Assembly (NCBI GenBank): GCA_009695095.1 | Contig: SIBQ01000017.1 | Coordinates: 1-48,528, forward strand | Direction of reading: 5' to 3' | DNA: 48,528 nucleotides | DNA from: Lacunisphaera sp. | GTDB taxonomy: Bacteria > Verrucomicrobiota > Verrucomicrobiia > Opitutales > Opitutaceae | Part shown: piece by piece, positions 8,908-17,307 of the stretch | Position numbering within the stretch: position 1 is the first letter of the stretch | Layout: each line of letters begins with the position of its first letter | Position numbers and translations under genes: made by a program | The notes under the pieces: model-generated | Databases searched by the model: none | Told to the model about the DNA's origin: nothing | The model's input: the letters and a program-made list of their open reading frames with translations, nothing else

Positions 8908-8989
8908 GTGAGTCTGGACGAGAACAAGTCCCCTCTGGCGGCGCAAATGTATTTGCGCTCCGCCAGTCCGCCCCGCGATAACAGGGAAA

Positions 8990-9640
8990 ATGACCGCCCT
9001 GCCCCGCCGTCCACCAACTGCCCCGGGCAAGCCAAGTGGGCCCAAACCCTGGCCCATGAAGTGGATTGTGGCGGTCATTCTGGTTTTTGTTGCCGGCTAC
9101 ACGTTGGTTAACCTCTATTTCCGCAAGCCCGGCCGCGCCTACCGACCCTACCAGGACGCGCAGGACCGGGCGACCACCGCCCGCCTGCTCGCCGCCGGCT
9201 GGCAGAAAATGCTGGTCGACACCCGGCGCCCGGTGGAGATCCCGGCCGCGGACGTCACTCCCGCCGCCGTCACCCGCGGGACCCCCGGGCTGGGCGCCGA
9301 TCTCGAGGGGAGGTTTGCCGAGAAGCCCAGGCTGCTCGCCACCATCGACCGCGTGGTCGCGCCCGCAGCGGTGGTGCGCGGCCGCGACTACAGTGCCTAC
9401 TTCAGCGCGAGCATGCTCGACCTGAAGGCGCAGGTCGGCGATCTGTCGCTTTACCGCAAAGGCCTGGAACTCGTGCTCATCCCGAGCCTCGAGTCGCTCC
9501 CAGGCCGCGAACTCAAGAGCCGCTGGAACGATTCGACCTACTGGGTGAATTTTTCCACTGTGCACCTGCCGCCCGGCCGGTATCAGGTGCGGATTGTCGC
9601 CCAGGGTCCCGCCCCCAGGTGGGCATTCACAGTGAAGTGA
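8990..9640 (+). CDS. Membrane-anchored protein of unknown function
   Basis: 216 aa. A basic, proline-rich N-terminus is followed by one hydrophobic segment at about 24-42 (WIVAVILVFVAGYTLVNLYF), then a soluble domain of about 170 residues rich in short strands, ending in a PPGRYQVRIVAQ motif typical of small beta-sandwich domains. It is probably anchored in the inner membrane with the domain outside. An internal ATG at 9056 would shorten the N-terminus to just before the membrane segment. It is divergent from proS (82 bases). No family recognised. Confidence 0.7.
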   Translation: MTALPRRPPTAPGKPSGPKPWPMKWIVAVILVFVAGYTLVNLYFRKPGRAYRPYQDAQDRATTARLLAAGWQKMLVDTRRPVEIPAADVTPAAVTRGTPGLGADLEGRFAEKPRLLATIDRVVAPAAVVRGRDYSAYFSASMLDLKAQVGDLSLYRKGLELVLIPSLESLPGRELKSRWNDSTYWVNFSTVHLPPGRYQVRIVAQGPAPRWAFTVK

Positions 9641-9652
9641 GCGCTGCTGCCT

Positions 9653-9707
9653 TGTGGGAGCGAGCAGGCTCGCGACTTCAATCATCGCGAGCAAGCTCGC
9701 TCCCACA
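9653..9707. repeat. Palindromic spacer element, family C
   Basis: TGTGGGAGCGAGCAGGCTCG and CGAGCAAGCTCGCTCCCACA form a 55-base near-perfect inverted repeat around a short spacer. The core GTGGGAGCGAGC is very similar to a REP sequence well known from Pseudomonas and other Gram-negatives. It lies directly after the stop of the preceding gene and before argA, and could also work as a hairpin terminator, though there is no T run. Confidence 0.8.
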
Positions 9708-9783
9708 TCCAAGCCACCAGTTTCCCGCATGAATCCCCATTGACGAGCGCGGCCGGATGCCTGATTAAAGCGCTCCTACGACG

Positions 9784-11082
9784 ATGAGCAATGGCTCCGA
9801 AATCAAACCCACCGACCTGCGCGGCATTCTGAAATACGTCCCTCGATTTCAGGGGCAAACCTTTGTCATCGCGGTGGACGGCATCATCGTGGCCGACGAG
9901 AATTTCTCGAACATCCTCACCGATATCGCGGTGCTCCGCAGCCTCGGCATCAAGCTCGTCATCGTGCATGGCATCGGCCACCAGCTCAAGGAACTCGCCG
10001 CGCTCCGGAAGACCGCGATCAGCGATGACGACGGCACGGGCGTGACCGACGAGGTGACGCTCGAGCTCGCCATCCGCGCCACCGGCCGGACCACCCACCC
10101 CATCATTGAGGGCCTGACCCAGAACAGTTTGAAGGCTGCCACCACCAACGCGGTCCGGGCCGTGCCGCTCGGCATCATCAAGGGCGTCGACCACCACGCC
10201 ACAGGCAAGGTCGACCGCATCGACAAGGAATTCCTCCAGCAACTGATCAACTCCCAGGTCATCCCGGTGCTCACGCCGATCGGCTTCGACCGTGACGGCC
10301 ACGCGCTGCGCATCAATTCCGACCTGCTGGCGGCCGAGGTCGCCGAGGCCCTGCAGGCCACCAAGATCATCTATTTCAGCGCCCATGCCGGGCTCGAGAT
10401 CAGGGGCGAGTTCCGCCGCGCCATCTCGGTCGATGTTGTCCGCGAGCTGCTGGCAGCCAAGCCTGAGAGCATCAACGAGCCGATGCGCAGCAAGGCCACG
10501 CACGCCGTGCACGCCATCGAGACCGGCACGCCCCGGGTCCATCTGCTCGACGGCCGGGTGCTCGACGGCCTGTTGAACGAGGTTTTCTCCAACGAGGGCA
10601 TCGGCACGCTCATCCACGGCAACGAATACCAGCAGATCCGCCAGGCCACCCGGCGCGACGTCCGCGCCATCTACAACCTCACGCGGCAGGCGATGAAGCG
10701 CGAGGAACTGCTCCACCGCACGCTGCAAGCCATCGAGAAGAACATCGAGCAGTTCTATGTGTTCGAGATCGACGAAAACATCATCGCCTGCGTCTCGGTC
10801 AATTTCTATCCCGACAAGCCCAAGTTCGCCGAGGTCGGCTCACTCTATGTCATGCCCTTCTATCATCACCGGGGCATCGGCAAGAAGATGGTGGACTACG
10901 CCTGCAAAATGGCGGCGGAGCACGGCGCCGCGTCGGTCATCGCGCTGTCGACGCAAAGCTACACTTTCTTCACCTCGGTCTGCGCCTTTGAGGAGGCCGA
11001 CAAGGAATTGCTGCCTGAGTCCCGCCTCAAGTCCTACGAGGAAGGCGGCCGCAACTCGAAGGTGTTGACGAAGAAGTTGTAG
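9784..11082 (+). CDS. argA: N-acetylglutamate synthase (amino-acid N-acetyltransferase), kinase-fold plus GNAT
   Basis: 432 aa, the length of the ArgA type. It makes N-acetylglutamate, the first step of arginine synthesis. Residues 1-275 form an amino-acid-kinase-like domain (DGIIVADENFSNILTDIAVLR, LVIVHGIG near 60) that in this family binds arginine for feedback control. Residues 285-432 are the acetyltransferase: QATRRDVRAIYNL, the EVGSLYVMPFYHHRGIGKKM acetyl-CoA loop (R/Q-x-x-G-x-G/A) and the C-terminal LSTQSYTFFTSVCAFEEAD. No other arg gene is adjacent. Confidence 0.93.
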   Translation: MSNGSEIKPTDLRGILKYVPRFQGQTFVIAVDGIIVADENFSNILTDIAVLRSLGIKLVIVHGIGHQLKELAALRKTAISDDDGTGVTDEVTLELAIRATGRTTHPIIEGLTQNSLKAATTNAVRAVPLGIIKGVDHHATGKVDRIDKEFLQQLINSQVIPVLTPIGFDRDGHALRINSDLLAAEVAEALQATKIIYFSAHAGLEIRGEFRRAISVDVVRELLAAKPESINEPMRSKATHAVHAIETGTPRVHLLDGRVLDGLLNEVFSNEGIGTLIHGNEYQQIRQATRRDVRAIYNLTRQAMKREELLHRTLQAIEKNIEQFYVFEIDENIIACVSVNFYPDKPKFAEVGSLYVMPFYHHRGIGKKMVDYACKMAAEHGAASVIALSTQSYTFFTSVCAFEEADKELLPESRLKSYEEGGRNSKVLTKKL

Positions 11083-11118
11083 TTGGCTGGGCTAGTCGTT
11101 CCGACGAGCCCAAGGCTT

Positions 11119-11601
11119 GGATCCTCGTCACCCTCAGGATGACCCGTTGATAAAGATCGTTTTCGATGCTGTCATTCCGGGCGAAGCGAAGAATCCATCC
11201 GCTCCCCCTGCCCGTCTACGCTCACGTCGAGCCAAGAGGGATTGCCCGCTTCAACCAGGGCGACCTTCCTGGCGCGCAGCCATCCTCTGATCTCCTACTC
11301 GCGAGCGATAGCTCTGTTCATACCGCGATATTCCTCAAAATGAACCAATCGATTCAGTCCGTATCGTTTGGAGAATCCTTCGATGACCTTCGCCTTGTGT
11401 TGCCACGCCCTGAGTTCCAAGGAGCTGGCTACCCCAATGTAAATGGTGCCGTTAGGCTTGTTCGCCAGGAGATTGACCCAATACGAGCGATGGGCAGCGT
11501 GCGCGCACGTGAACCAGGCATGGATTCTTCGCTTCGCGCAAAATTACACGTTCAGTGTTTATGTCATATTTGCCTGCCATCCTGAGCAACGCGAAGGATC
11601 C
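11119..11601. mobile_element. GIY-YIG element flanked by nested inverted repeats
   Basis: Two inverted-repeat pairs bracket a decayed GIY-YIG gene. The outer pair reads GGATCC...CCTCAGGATGAC at 11119-11143 and its complement ATCCTGAG...GAAGGATCC at 11577-11601. The inner pair is exact over 18 bases: GCGAAGCGAAGAATCCAT at 11181-11198 and its complement at 11520-11537. Only the nuclease frame lies between. The unit fits between argA and ridA without touching either. I infer a small mobile or mobilised unit; no target duplication was identified. Confidence 0.5.
11172..11503 (-). pseudogene. GIY-YIG single-domain nuclease, nonsense-disrupted
   Basis: The minus-strand frame reads YWVNLLANKPNGTIYIGVAS (the GIY and YIG strands), then a conserved-looking AWQHKAKVIEGFSKRYGLN and VHFEEYRGMNRAIARE, the helix with the catalytic Glu region. 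A TAG at 11297-11295 follows RE where homologues normally have Lys or Gln. Beyond it the frame continues EIRGWLRARKVALVEAGNPSW, the usual C-terminus, to a TGA at 11174. No ATG, GTG or TTG lies in frame upstream of YWVN before the inner repeat. So both the start and the middle are damaged. Confidence 0.82.
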
Positions 11602-11618
11602 ATCAAAAACTCTGAGTG

Positions 11619-12080
11619 TTAGCCCTTGAGTTCGACGATCACCTGGATCTCGACGGTCGAGCCCTTGGGCAGGCCGGCGGCGGCCACGGCGGCGCGCGCG
11701 TGCTTGCCGGCGTCACCGTAGATTTTTCCGAACAGCTCGGAGGCACCGTTGATGACTGCCGGGCTGTCGGTGAAGCCGCTGACGGCGTTGACAAAGCCCG
11801 TGACTAGCACGAACTGCTTCACGGTGTCGAGGCTGCCGGTGGCGGCCTTGATGTTGGCCAGCGTATTAAGTGCGCAAATTTTCGCCGATTCGCAGGCGGT
11901 CTGGACGGTCTGCTCCTTGCCGACCTGGCCGGTGTGCGTCATCTCGCCGTTGAACGAACTGATGGTCCCGGCGAGATAAAGCAGGTTGCCGGTGCGGACA
12001 TATGGCACGTAGCTGCCGGCGACCGCGGGCGGTTGGGGAAGTTTGAAGCCGAGTTCGGCGAGTTTGGCTTCGATGTTCAT
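11619..12080 (-). CDS. RidA/YjgF-family enamine/imine deaminase
   Basis: 153 aa of the longer RidA subgroup, which hydrolyses reactive enamines and imines to ketones plus ammonia. It forms trimers with sites between subunits. The start at 12080 gives MNIEAKLAELGFKLPQPP. Family features include YVRTGNLLYLAGTISSFNGE, the NTLANIKAATGSLD helix and the C-terminal AAAGLPKGSTVEIQVIVEL. The classic Arg of the RidA core motif is not evident where R-x-A-V is expected (HARAAVAAAGLP is the equivalent stretch and has R). It is last in the minus-strand ABC transporter run, 162 bases after the binding-protein gene. Confidence 0.9.
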   Translation of the reverse strand: MNIEAKLAELGFKLPQPPAVAGSYVPYVRTGNLLYLAGTISSFNGEMTHTGQVGKEQTVQTACESAKICALNTLANIKAATGSLDTVKQFVLVTGFVNAVSGFTDSPAVINGASELFGKIYGDAGKHARAAVAAAGLPKGSTVEIQVIVELKG

Positions 12081-12219
12081 GGGATGATAATGACCACGGA
12101 TTTCACGAATTGGAACGGATAAATGCCAAGGCAGGTAAACCACTAATCGTCACTAATGCCTCACAATCATTAGTGTCCACATAGTGTGGATCAGTGCTGC
12201 CCTCAGTTGCTTGGCTTCG

Positions 12220-12244
12220 CGTCCCTTCGTGTCCTTCGTGGTTT
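12220..12244. repeat. Short spacer repeat of the TTCGTGTCCTTCGTGG type
   Basis: CGTCCCTTCGTGTCCTTCGTGG just downstream of the binding-protein stop, preceded by CACTAATCGTCACTAATG and CATTAGTGTCCACATAGTGT (about 12140-12186). Similar phrases occur at 41085-41113. They look like simple dispersed spacer sequence of unknown role. Confidence 0.5.
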
Positions 12245-13238
12245 AATTGTTTGGTGCTTGGGGGATGAATTCAAAGGTGGCAACGTCCTTCACCGCGACT
12301 GGCCGGTCGAGCACGCCCACTTCCTGCAGCAGCGCAATCTGCTTCTGCAGCCGTGCGACAGTGAGTTGTCCGACAAATTCGCCCTTGGCCGGATCGCCCA
12401 GGACCAGCCTGTAGTCATTCATCGCCTTAATGCTGTAAGCCATGAACTCCGGCGGCAGGTCGGCGCGCTTCGCCGCCAGCAGCTGGTTGGCCGGCGCCGG
12501 GTCGCCCGTCAGGTAGTCAATCCAGCCGCGGACGCTGGCGCGAACGAATTTACCGACGATGTCGGGGTGTTTCGTGAGAAATTCATTGCCAGTGAACATG
12601 ACGCGGTAGGGCTCGTAGCTGTCGCTGGCAATGAGAAGCGCGCCGACATTCGCACCGCGCAGCCGGGCGAAAAAAGGCTCGTTGGTCACGAAGCACTGCT
12701 GGACAAATTCCTTGTTATTCATGAACCGCGCCAGGTCGCCCACGAGCGGCAGGAGATTGAACTTCACGCCCGATTTCTTTTTCAGCACTTCGAGCCACGT
12801 CGAGCCCGCGCCCGCCATCAGCGTCTTGCCTTCGAGGTCGCGCAGATCGCGGAGTGAATGCTCGGTGTGGAAGAGAATACCCTGCGGATCGCGCTGCATT
12901 TCCGCGCCAACCATCTTGATCGGCACGCCGCGTGCGACCGCCACGATCACGTCGTCGCCATTGGTCATGCCAAGGTCGGCCCGGCCGATGGCCACTGAGG
13001 TCATGACATGCGCATTCGGGCCGCCCGGCAGTATTTCCACCTCGAGTCCCTCGGCAGCGTAAAAACCCTTGGCCAGCGCCTGATAGTAGCCGCCGTGCTC
13101 TGGCTGCGGAAACCAGTCGGTCTGGAACCGGACTTTTACCGGCGCCGCGCTGGCGGCCGGCGTCGCTTGCCGCCCACAACCGGCGAAAGCGAACAGTGCA
13201 CCAACTAGCGCGGCGAGTCGAATGATGAAGTGCTTCAT
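12243..13238 (-). CDS. ABC transporter substrate-binding lipoprotein, NMT1/THI5-like (SsuA/ThiY type)
   Basis: 331 aa from ATG 13238 (MKHFIIRLAALVGALFAFAG). The hydrophobic start followed by FAGCG is a lipobox with Cys at about 20, so the mature protein is probably a periplasmic lipoprotein. The body shows the THI5-like features VRFQTDWFPQPEHGGYYQAL, AEGLEVEILPGG, TNGDDVIVAVARGVPI and DLEGKTLM. The DWFPQPEHGG stretch is characteristic of the binding proteins for pyrimidine or related N-heterocycles rather than sulfonates. The ligand cannot be fixed from sequence. It follows its permease by 134 bases on the same strand. Confidence 0.88.
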   Translation of the reverse strand: MKHFIIRLAALVGALFAFAGCGRQATPAASAAPVKVRFQTDWFPQPEHGGYYQALAKGFYAAEGLEVEILPGGPNAHVMTSVAIGRADLGMTNGDDVIVAVARGVPIKMVGAEMQRDPQGILFHTEHSLRDLRDLEGKTLMAGAGSTWLEVLKKKSGVKFNLLPLVGDLARFMNNKEFVQQCFVTNEPFFARLRGANVGALLIASDSYEPYRVMFTGNEFLTKHPDIVGKFVRASVRGWIDYLTGDPAPANQLLAAKRADLPPEFMAYSIKAMNDYRLVLGDPAKGEFVGQLTVARLQKQIALLQEVGVLDRPVAVKDVATFEFIPQAPNN

Positions 13239-13285
13239 GGCAGATGGACGCAAAATCAGTCACCGGATTCACCGGGGAGCACACT

Positions 13286-13323
13286 GAGGTCACGGAGCAT
13301 CATTTGTGATCCTCTGTGCCCTC
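13286..13323. repeat. Imperfect hairpin in the transporter operon
   Basis: GAGGTCACGGAGCATCA and TGATCCTCTGTGCCCTC can pair as an imperfect hairpin with a short loop. It lies between the permease and binding-protein genes, where a stem could protect or partly terminate the upstream message. Confidence 0.45.
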
Positions 13324-13372
13324 GCCGGTCGGGGCCTGTATTCTCTTTGTCCAATGCATCATTCAAGTTTGT

Positions 13373-14167
13373 TCAGTGGTCGTGGCGCTCGTAGGAGTCG
13401 TGCCACTTGTGCAGCACGGCCCAGTTGAGCCAGGAGACCGCAGCCACGAAGATGAAACCCAGCAGGCAACTGGTCAACGCCGTGGCGAACAGTGCGGGTA
13501 TTTTAATCTGGGTGTTGTAGCTGTAGACGAGGAAACCCAGCCCGCCGGTGCCGCCGGAGGAGTTGCCGACCATGTATTCGCCAAAGATCGCACCAATTGG
13601 TGCGAGCGTCGCGGCAATGCGCAGGCCGGCGAGGTAATACGGCATGGCCGACGGCACGCGCAGCAACAGCATCTCCTGCAGCCGGCTGGCGTTGCCCATC
13701 CGGAAAAGTGCCACGTGGTTCATATCGGTCGAAAGCAGACCCTGCGTCATGTTGGCCACTATGGGAAAATAGCTGATGAGCCACGTGACCGTGACGATGC
13801 CCGGCAAGCCCGGACCCGCCCACAGCACAATGATCGGTGTCAGTACGATGACGGGCGTCATCTGCAGCACCAGCAGCCACGGGTAGAGACTCGCCCGCAA
13901 CGAACGCGACACGCCGAGCAGCAACGCGGTGATGAAGCCGAACGCCCCGGCCAGTAGAAAACCCGCCAGGGCCCCGACGACCGTGTTGCCGGCCGCGCCC
14001 AGCAACCGGACTCGCTCGCGCCACGCCGCCTCGATGATTTCGACCGGGGTGGGCAGAATCCAGCTCTGCAAGCCGCTCAGCTTGCGCACGCCATACCAGA
14101 GGGCGACAAACACCAGGCCGCTTACGACGGGGAGAATCCAGAGCAGAACTGGCGAGGTCTTTTTCAT
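13373..14167 (-). CDS. ABC transporter permease (SsuC/ThiX type)
   Basis: 264 aa with about six membrane segments, starting at residues 8-28. The cytoplasmic EAA-type loop that docks the ATPase is present as MGNASRLQEMLLLRVPSAMPYYLAGLRIA near residue 170. The ATG overlaps the ATPase stop by four bases, so the two are translationally coupled. Together with the ATPase and the THI5-like lipoprotein it forms one importer. Confidence 0.9.
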   Translation of the reverse strand: MKKTSPVLLWILPVVSGLVFVALWYGVRKLSGLQSWILPTPVEIIEAAWRERVRLLGAAGNTVVGALAGFLLAGAFGFITALLLGVSRSLRASLYPWLLVLQMTPVIVLTPIIVLWAGPGLPGIVTVTWLISYFPIVANMTQGLLSTDMNHVALFRMGNASRLQEMLLLRVPSAMPYYLAGLRIAATLAPIGAIFGEYMVGNSSGGTGGLGFLVYSYNTQIKIPALFATALTSCLLGFIFVAAVSWLNWAVLHKWHDSYERHDH

Positions 14168-14940
14168 ACCCCGATGGTTTCCTCCACCTGGTGCAGCAGT
14201 TGCGAGACCTCGTTCACGTTGGCCTGGAATTCCGGCCGGCCGCGCAGCTCCGGCTGGCGCGGGTAGGCAAAATCAACCCGCACTTCCGCGTACCAGCGTC
14301 CTGGGTTCGCAGCCATGACGACGATCCGGTTCGAGAGAAAAACCGCCTCCGTCACCGAGTGCGTCACGAACATCGCGGTGAACCGCGAGCGTTCCCGCAA
14401 CGCCAGCAATTCCTCGTTCAGCCGGTTGCGGGTCATCTCATCAAGCGCGCCAAACGGCTCGTCGAGCAGCAGCAGTTGTGGGGCAAGCGTCAGGGCCCGG
14501 GCGATCGACACGCGCATCCTCATCCCGCCGGACAGCTGCCGCGGGAAATACGCCCGCGCCTGATCCAATCCGACGAGCGCAAGCATTTCCCGCGCCCTCG
14601 CGCGACGCTCCGGGGCCGGCACGCCGCGCAACCGCAGCGGCAGTTCGGCGTTTTTCTGGGCCGTGAGCCACGGCAGCAAGGTGGCGTCCTGAAAGATGAA
14701 GGTCTGCCGGTCGCGGGCCTGGCGCGGAGTCGTGCCGAGAACCGAAACCTCCCCTTCCGTTCCCGGGCTGAGCCCGGAAACCAGTTTCAGAACGGTGGAT
14801 TTGCCGCAGCCGCTGGGGCCGATGAAGCTGATGAAATCGCCCGGCTGCACCGCGAGATTGATCGTGTCCAGTATCAACGGACCGCCGCCGTAGCGTTTTT
14901 TCAGCGAGGTAAATTTGACGATGGGTGCGACTGCCTCCAT
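14164..14940 (-). CDS. ABC transporter ATPase (SsuB/ThiZ/TauB type)
   Basis: 258 aa, complete. Walker A GPSGCGKST at about 43-51, Q-loop FQDATLLPW near 87, signature LSGGMRMRVSIARAL near 135, Walker B LLLLDEPFGALDE near 157 and switch His in FVTHSVTEA near 190. It energises the importer whose permease and lipoprotein follow. First gene of the minus-strand run; its start is only 12 bases from the divergent amidase start, so one short control region must serve both. Confidence 0.94.
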   Translation of the reverse strand: MEAVAPIVKFTSLKKRYGGGPLILDTINLAVQPGDFISFIGPSGCGKSTVLKLVSGLSPGTEGEVSVLGTTPRQARDRQTFIFQDATLLPWLTAQKNAELPLRLRGVPAPERRARAREMLALVGLDQARAYFPRQLSGGMRMRVSIARALTLAPQLLLLDEPFGALDEMTRNRLNEELLALRERSRFTAMFVTHSVTEAVFLSNRIVVMAANPGRWYAEVRVDFAYPRQPELRGRPEFQANVNEVSQLLHQVEETIGV

Positions 14941-14952
14941 GAATGTTCACGA

Positions 14953-16302
14953 ATGGACACAAACACGCCCAAAACGCCAGCCACTTTGCCGTTTTCCGCC
15001 TGGCAGTCTATGGCGCCGGCCTCGGCAGCCCGCGAAATTTATTCGCGAATTGCCGCACTGCCGCCCGCGTTGCGCTCAGCGGCGCTGGCATGGCTGAAAC
15101 CCGAGCGGGAACTGGCCGCGGAGCTTGAAAGGAGGAACGGCCTGCTTGTCCGTCGCAGCCTTGGCGAAGCCGGAACCTCGGGACGTTCTAAACGTGTTGA
15201 GGTCAGCACGGCGGACCCGCTGCACGGTGTGCCCTATCTGCTCAAGGACCTGTTCGACCTCGCCGGAGTGCCGACCCGTGCTGGCTCGACTTTTCTGGAC
15301 AAAGTCCGCGCCGCACCGGCGCGAGACAGCCGTATCGCCCAACGATTCCACGAACTGGGTGCAAGCTGCGCGGGCAAGACACACCTGGTCGAATTTGCCT
15401 CCGGGCTTACCGGCGAGAATCCGCATTACGGCGATTGCCCCCATCCCCGTTTTCCCGACCGCCTGACCGGCGGTTCGAGCAGCGGCTCGGCGGCCTTGGT
15501 GGCGGCGGGCGTGGTGCCTCTGGCCGTTGGCACCGACACCGGCGGCTCGGTGCGGGTGCCGGCGGCCTGGTGCGGACTGTATGGCTTCCGGCTCACACCG
15601 GGAGACCCGTTGATCCGCGATGCTTTTCCCCTCGCGCCCACCATGGACACAGCGGGTTGGTTCACGGTGACGGCCGGAGACATGCTCACCTCCTGGCAAG
15701 CAGTGGTCGGCAAATCCAAAAATAAATCAAAACTTCGCGGCTGCCATCTGCCGATGGGAACACTCATTGAAAAACCGGAGGCGGAGACAGCTCGCACCTG
15801 TGATGCCGCGGCTGCAAAACTCTGCCCGCCGCCCGCCGCCGCGACCCAAGGCAAATTGCTGGACGCGTGGCGCGACGCGGTTGACGCCTACCTCACTATT
15901 GGCATGAGCGAGGCGCACACCGTGCATCGCCACTGGCTCGCACCGTATCACGAGCACTACGATCCGGTCATCTGGCAGCGGTTCACTGACGCCGGGCATT
16001 ACCCTGCGGAGCAGATTGCCCGGGCGCGCGCCACGCTGAAGGGGGTCCGCGCGGCGTGGCGGGAGTTCTTCGCCCACCATGATTACATTGTGTTGCCGGC
16101 GGTTCCCCGCCCCGCCCCAAGCAAGGCCGACTGCACTCCAGAGCTGCGCCGCAGCATTCTCGTGCTGACCGCGCCCGCCAGTCTCGGCGGCCTGTCGGTG
16201 CTGACCATTCCCGTGCCGCTGCCCTCGGGCCTGACCGCAGGACTGCAGGTAATTCTGCCGGCGGCCAACAGCCCGGTCGTGCCGTGGATTTTGCGAATGT
16301 AG
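14953..16302 (+). CDS. Amidase signature family hydrolase
   Basis: 449 aa. Start at ATG 14953 (MDTNTPKTPATLPF); the frame upstream is only antisense of the ATPase. The Ser-cisSer-Lys triad is visible: Lys98 in YLLKDLFDLAGVPT, Ser175/176 in LTGGSSSGSA and the nucleophile Ser199 in GTDTGGSVRVPAAWCG. It should cleave a C-N amide bond in the cytosol. The closest remembered forms are small-substrate amidases such as allophanate hydrolase-type enzymes, but the substrate is not determined. Adjacent importer, RidA and amidohydrolase suggest a role in breaking down an imported nitrogen compound. Confidence 0.9.
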   Translation: MDTNTPKTPATLPFSAWQSMAPASAAREIYSRIAALPPALRSAALAWLKPERELAAELERRNGLLVRRSLGEAGTSGRSKRVEVSTADPLHGVPYLLKDLFDLAGVPTRAGSTFLDKVRAAPARDSRIAQRFHELGASCAGKTHLVEFASGLTGENPHYGDCPHPRFPDRLTGGSSSGSAALVAAGVVPLAVGTDTGGSVRVPAAWCGLYGFRLTPGDPLIRDAFPLAPTMDTAGWFTVTAGDMLTSWQAVVGKSKNKSKLRGCHLPMGTLIEKPEAETARTCDAAAAKLCPPPAAATQGKLLDAWRDAVDAYLTIGMSEAHTVHRHWLAPYHEHYDPVIWQRFTDAGHYPAEQIARARATLKGVRAAWREFFAHHDYIVLPAVPRPAPSKADCTPELRRSILVLTAPASLGGLSVLTIPVPLPSGLTAGLQVILPAANSPVVPWILRM

Positions 16303-16372
16303 GGCGCATTATCCCTAACGCGCCGTTGCGACGGCGAGTGCATTAGCCTCGGTGGCTTCTGGGTAAGCCGTC

Positions 16373-17242
16373 CTACCCAAGTCCTATTAGCCCGACCACA
16401 TTGCCGCCCAGCACGGCAGAAGATGCCCCGGCCGTCTTGAACTCATTGAGAAACCCGGCAAAGCCCGGGGCAGTCTCGGTCTGCGGATAAAGAATCAACG
16501 GGTAATCCGAGCCGTAGATCACTTTGCTCGCAGGCAATGCCGTCAGCATCTGCCGGAAGACAGCCGGTTCATAAATCAACGGCGCGGCGGCTGTGTCGAA
16601 CCAGACGTTGGGAAATGCTCCCAGTATCTGCGCAAAGGTCGGCCCACCGCCGCAATGGGCGAGGATGAACCTCGTGGCCGGAAACTCCTGCACCAGCCTC
16701 ACGAAATCCTCCAGCGGCGTTTCGACCCGGCCGGGATATTTGCGACTGGCCGGGTCAGTGACGTGCAGGTTGACCGGCACTTTCAGCTCGGCGGCCAGCA
16801 CCATGATCTGCCGCCAAACGGGATCATCGATGCTGAAGTGCTGGGCATGGGGTGAGAATTCGCCGAGACCGTTCAGGCCGTCGCCCACCGCACGGCAAAC
16901 CTCCTCGAAGGCCGCGGATCCGGCCGAAGGCTGTGCCGTGGCAAAGGCGATCAGCCGGTCGGGATGGGCGCGGATGCATTCCGCATAAAATTTGTTCTGC
17001 TCGACGCAGGTCGCGTGATTTTCCCAATACCAGCCCAGCAGCACGGCCTGGCTCACACCGGCGGCATCCATGTCGCGCAGCAGCTGGTCCACCGACGGAA
17101 AACCCTGCACGGGTTTGCCATCCTTCCGCCGCCTGGTGCCTAACGCCGCCCAGTGCGGCTCGCCTCGCGCCGCGGCCCAGGCCGACGGCTCCCGCCCGGT
17201 TTCGGGCGGATAGAGGTGCACATGGGCGTCAATCACTCGCAT
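16373..17242 (-). CDS. Amidohydrolase-2 family metal-dependent hydrolase
   Basis: 289 aa TIM-barrel hydrolase. The metal motif HxH is at residues 7-9 (DAHVHLYP), the strand-5 or -6 histidines are in LHVTDP and FILAHCGGG, and the late Asp is in YGSDYPL. This subfamily includes decarboxylases and lactonases as well as amide hydrolases, so the reaction is open. It converges on the amidase gene with 70 bases between stops. Together with the importer and RidA it may be part of one catabolic set. Confidence 0.87.
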   Translation of the reverse strand: MRVIDAHVHLYPPETGREPSAWAAARGEPHWAALGTRRRKDGKPVQGFPSVDQLLRDMDAAGVSQAVLLGWYWENHATCVEQNKFYAECIRAHPDRLIAFATAQPSAGSAAFEEVCRAVGDGLNGLGEFSPHAQHFSIDDPVWRQIMVLAAELKVPVNLHVTDPASRKYPGRVETPLEDFVRLVQEFPATRFILAHCGGGPTFAQILGAFPNVWFDTAAAPLIYEPAVFRQMLTALPASKVIYGSDYPLILYPQTETAPGFAGFLNEFKTAGASSAVLGGNVVGLIGLG

Positions 17243-17307
17243 GGTAAGGTCAGTCTGGATTCAATATTTATTCCAGTTCTCAATCGCGCAAGCCGAGAAC
17301 CTGTCCC

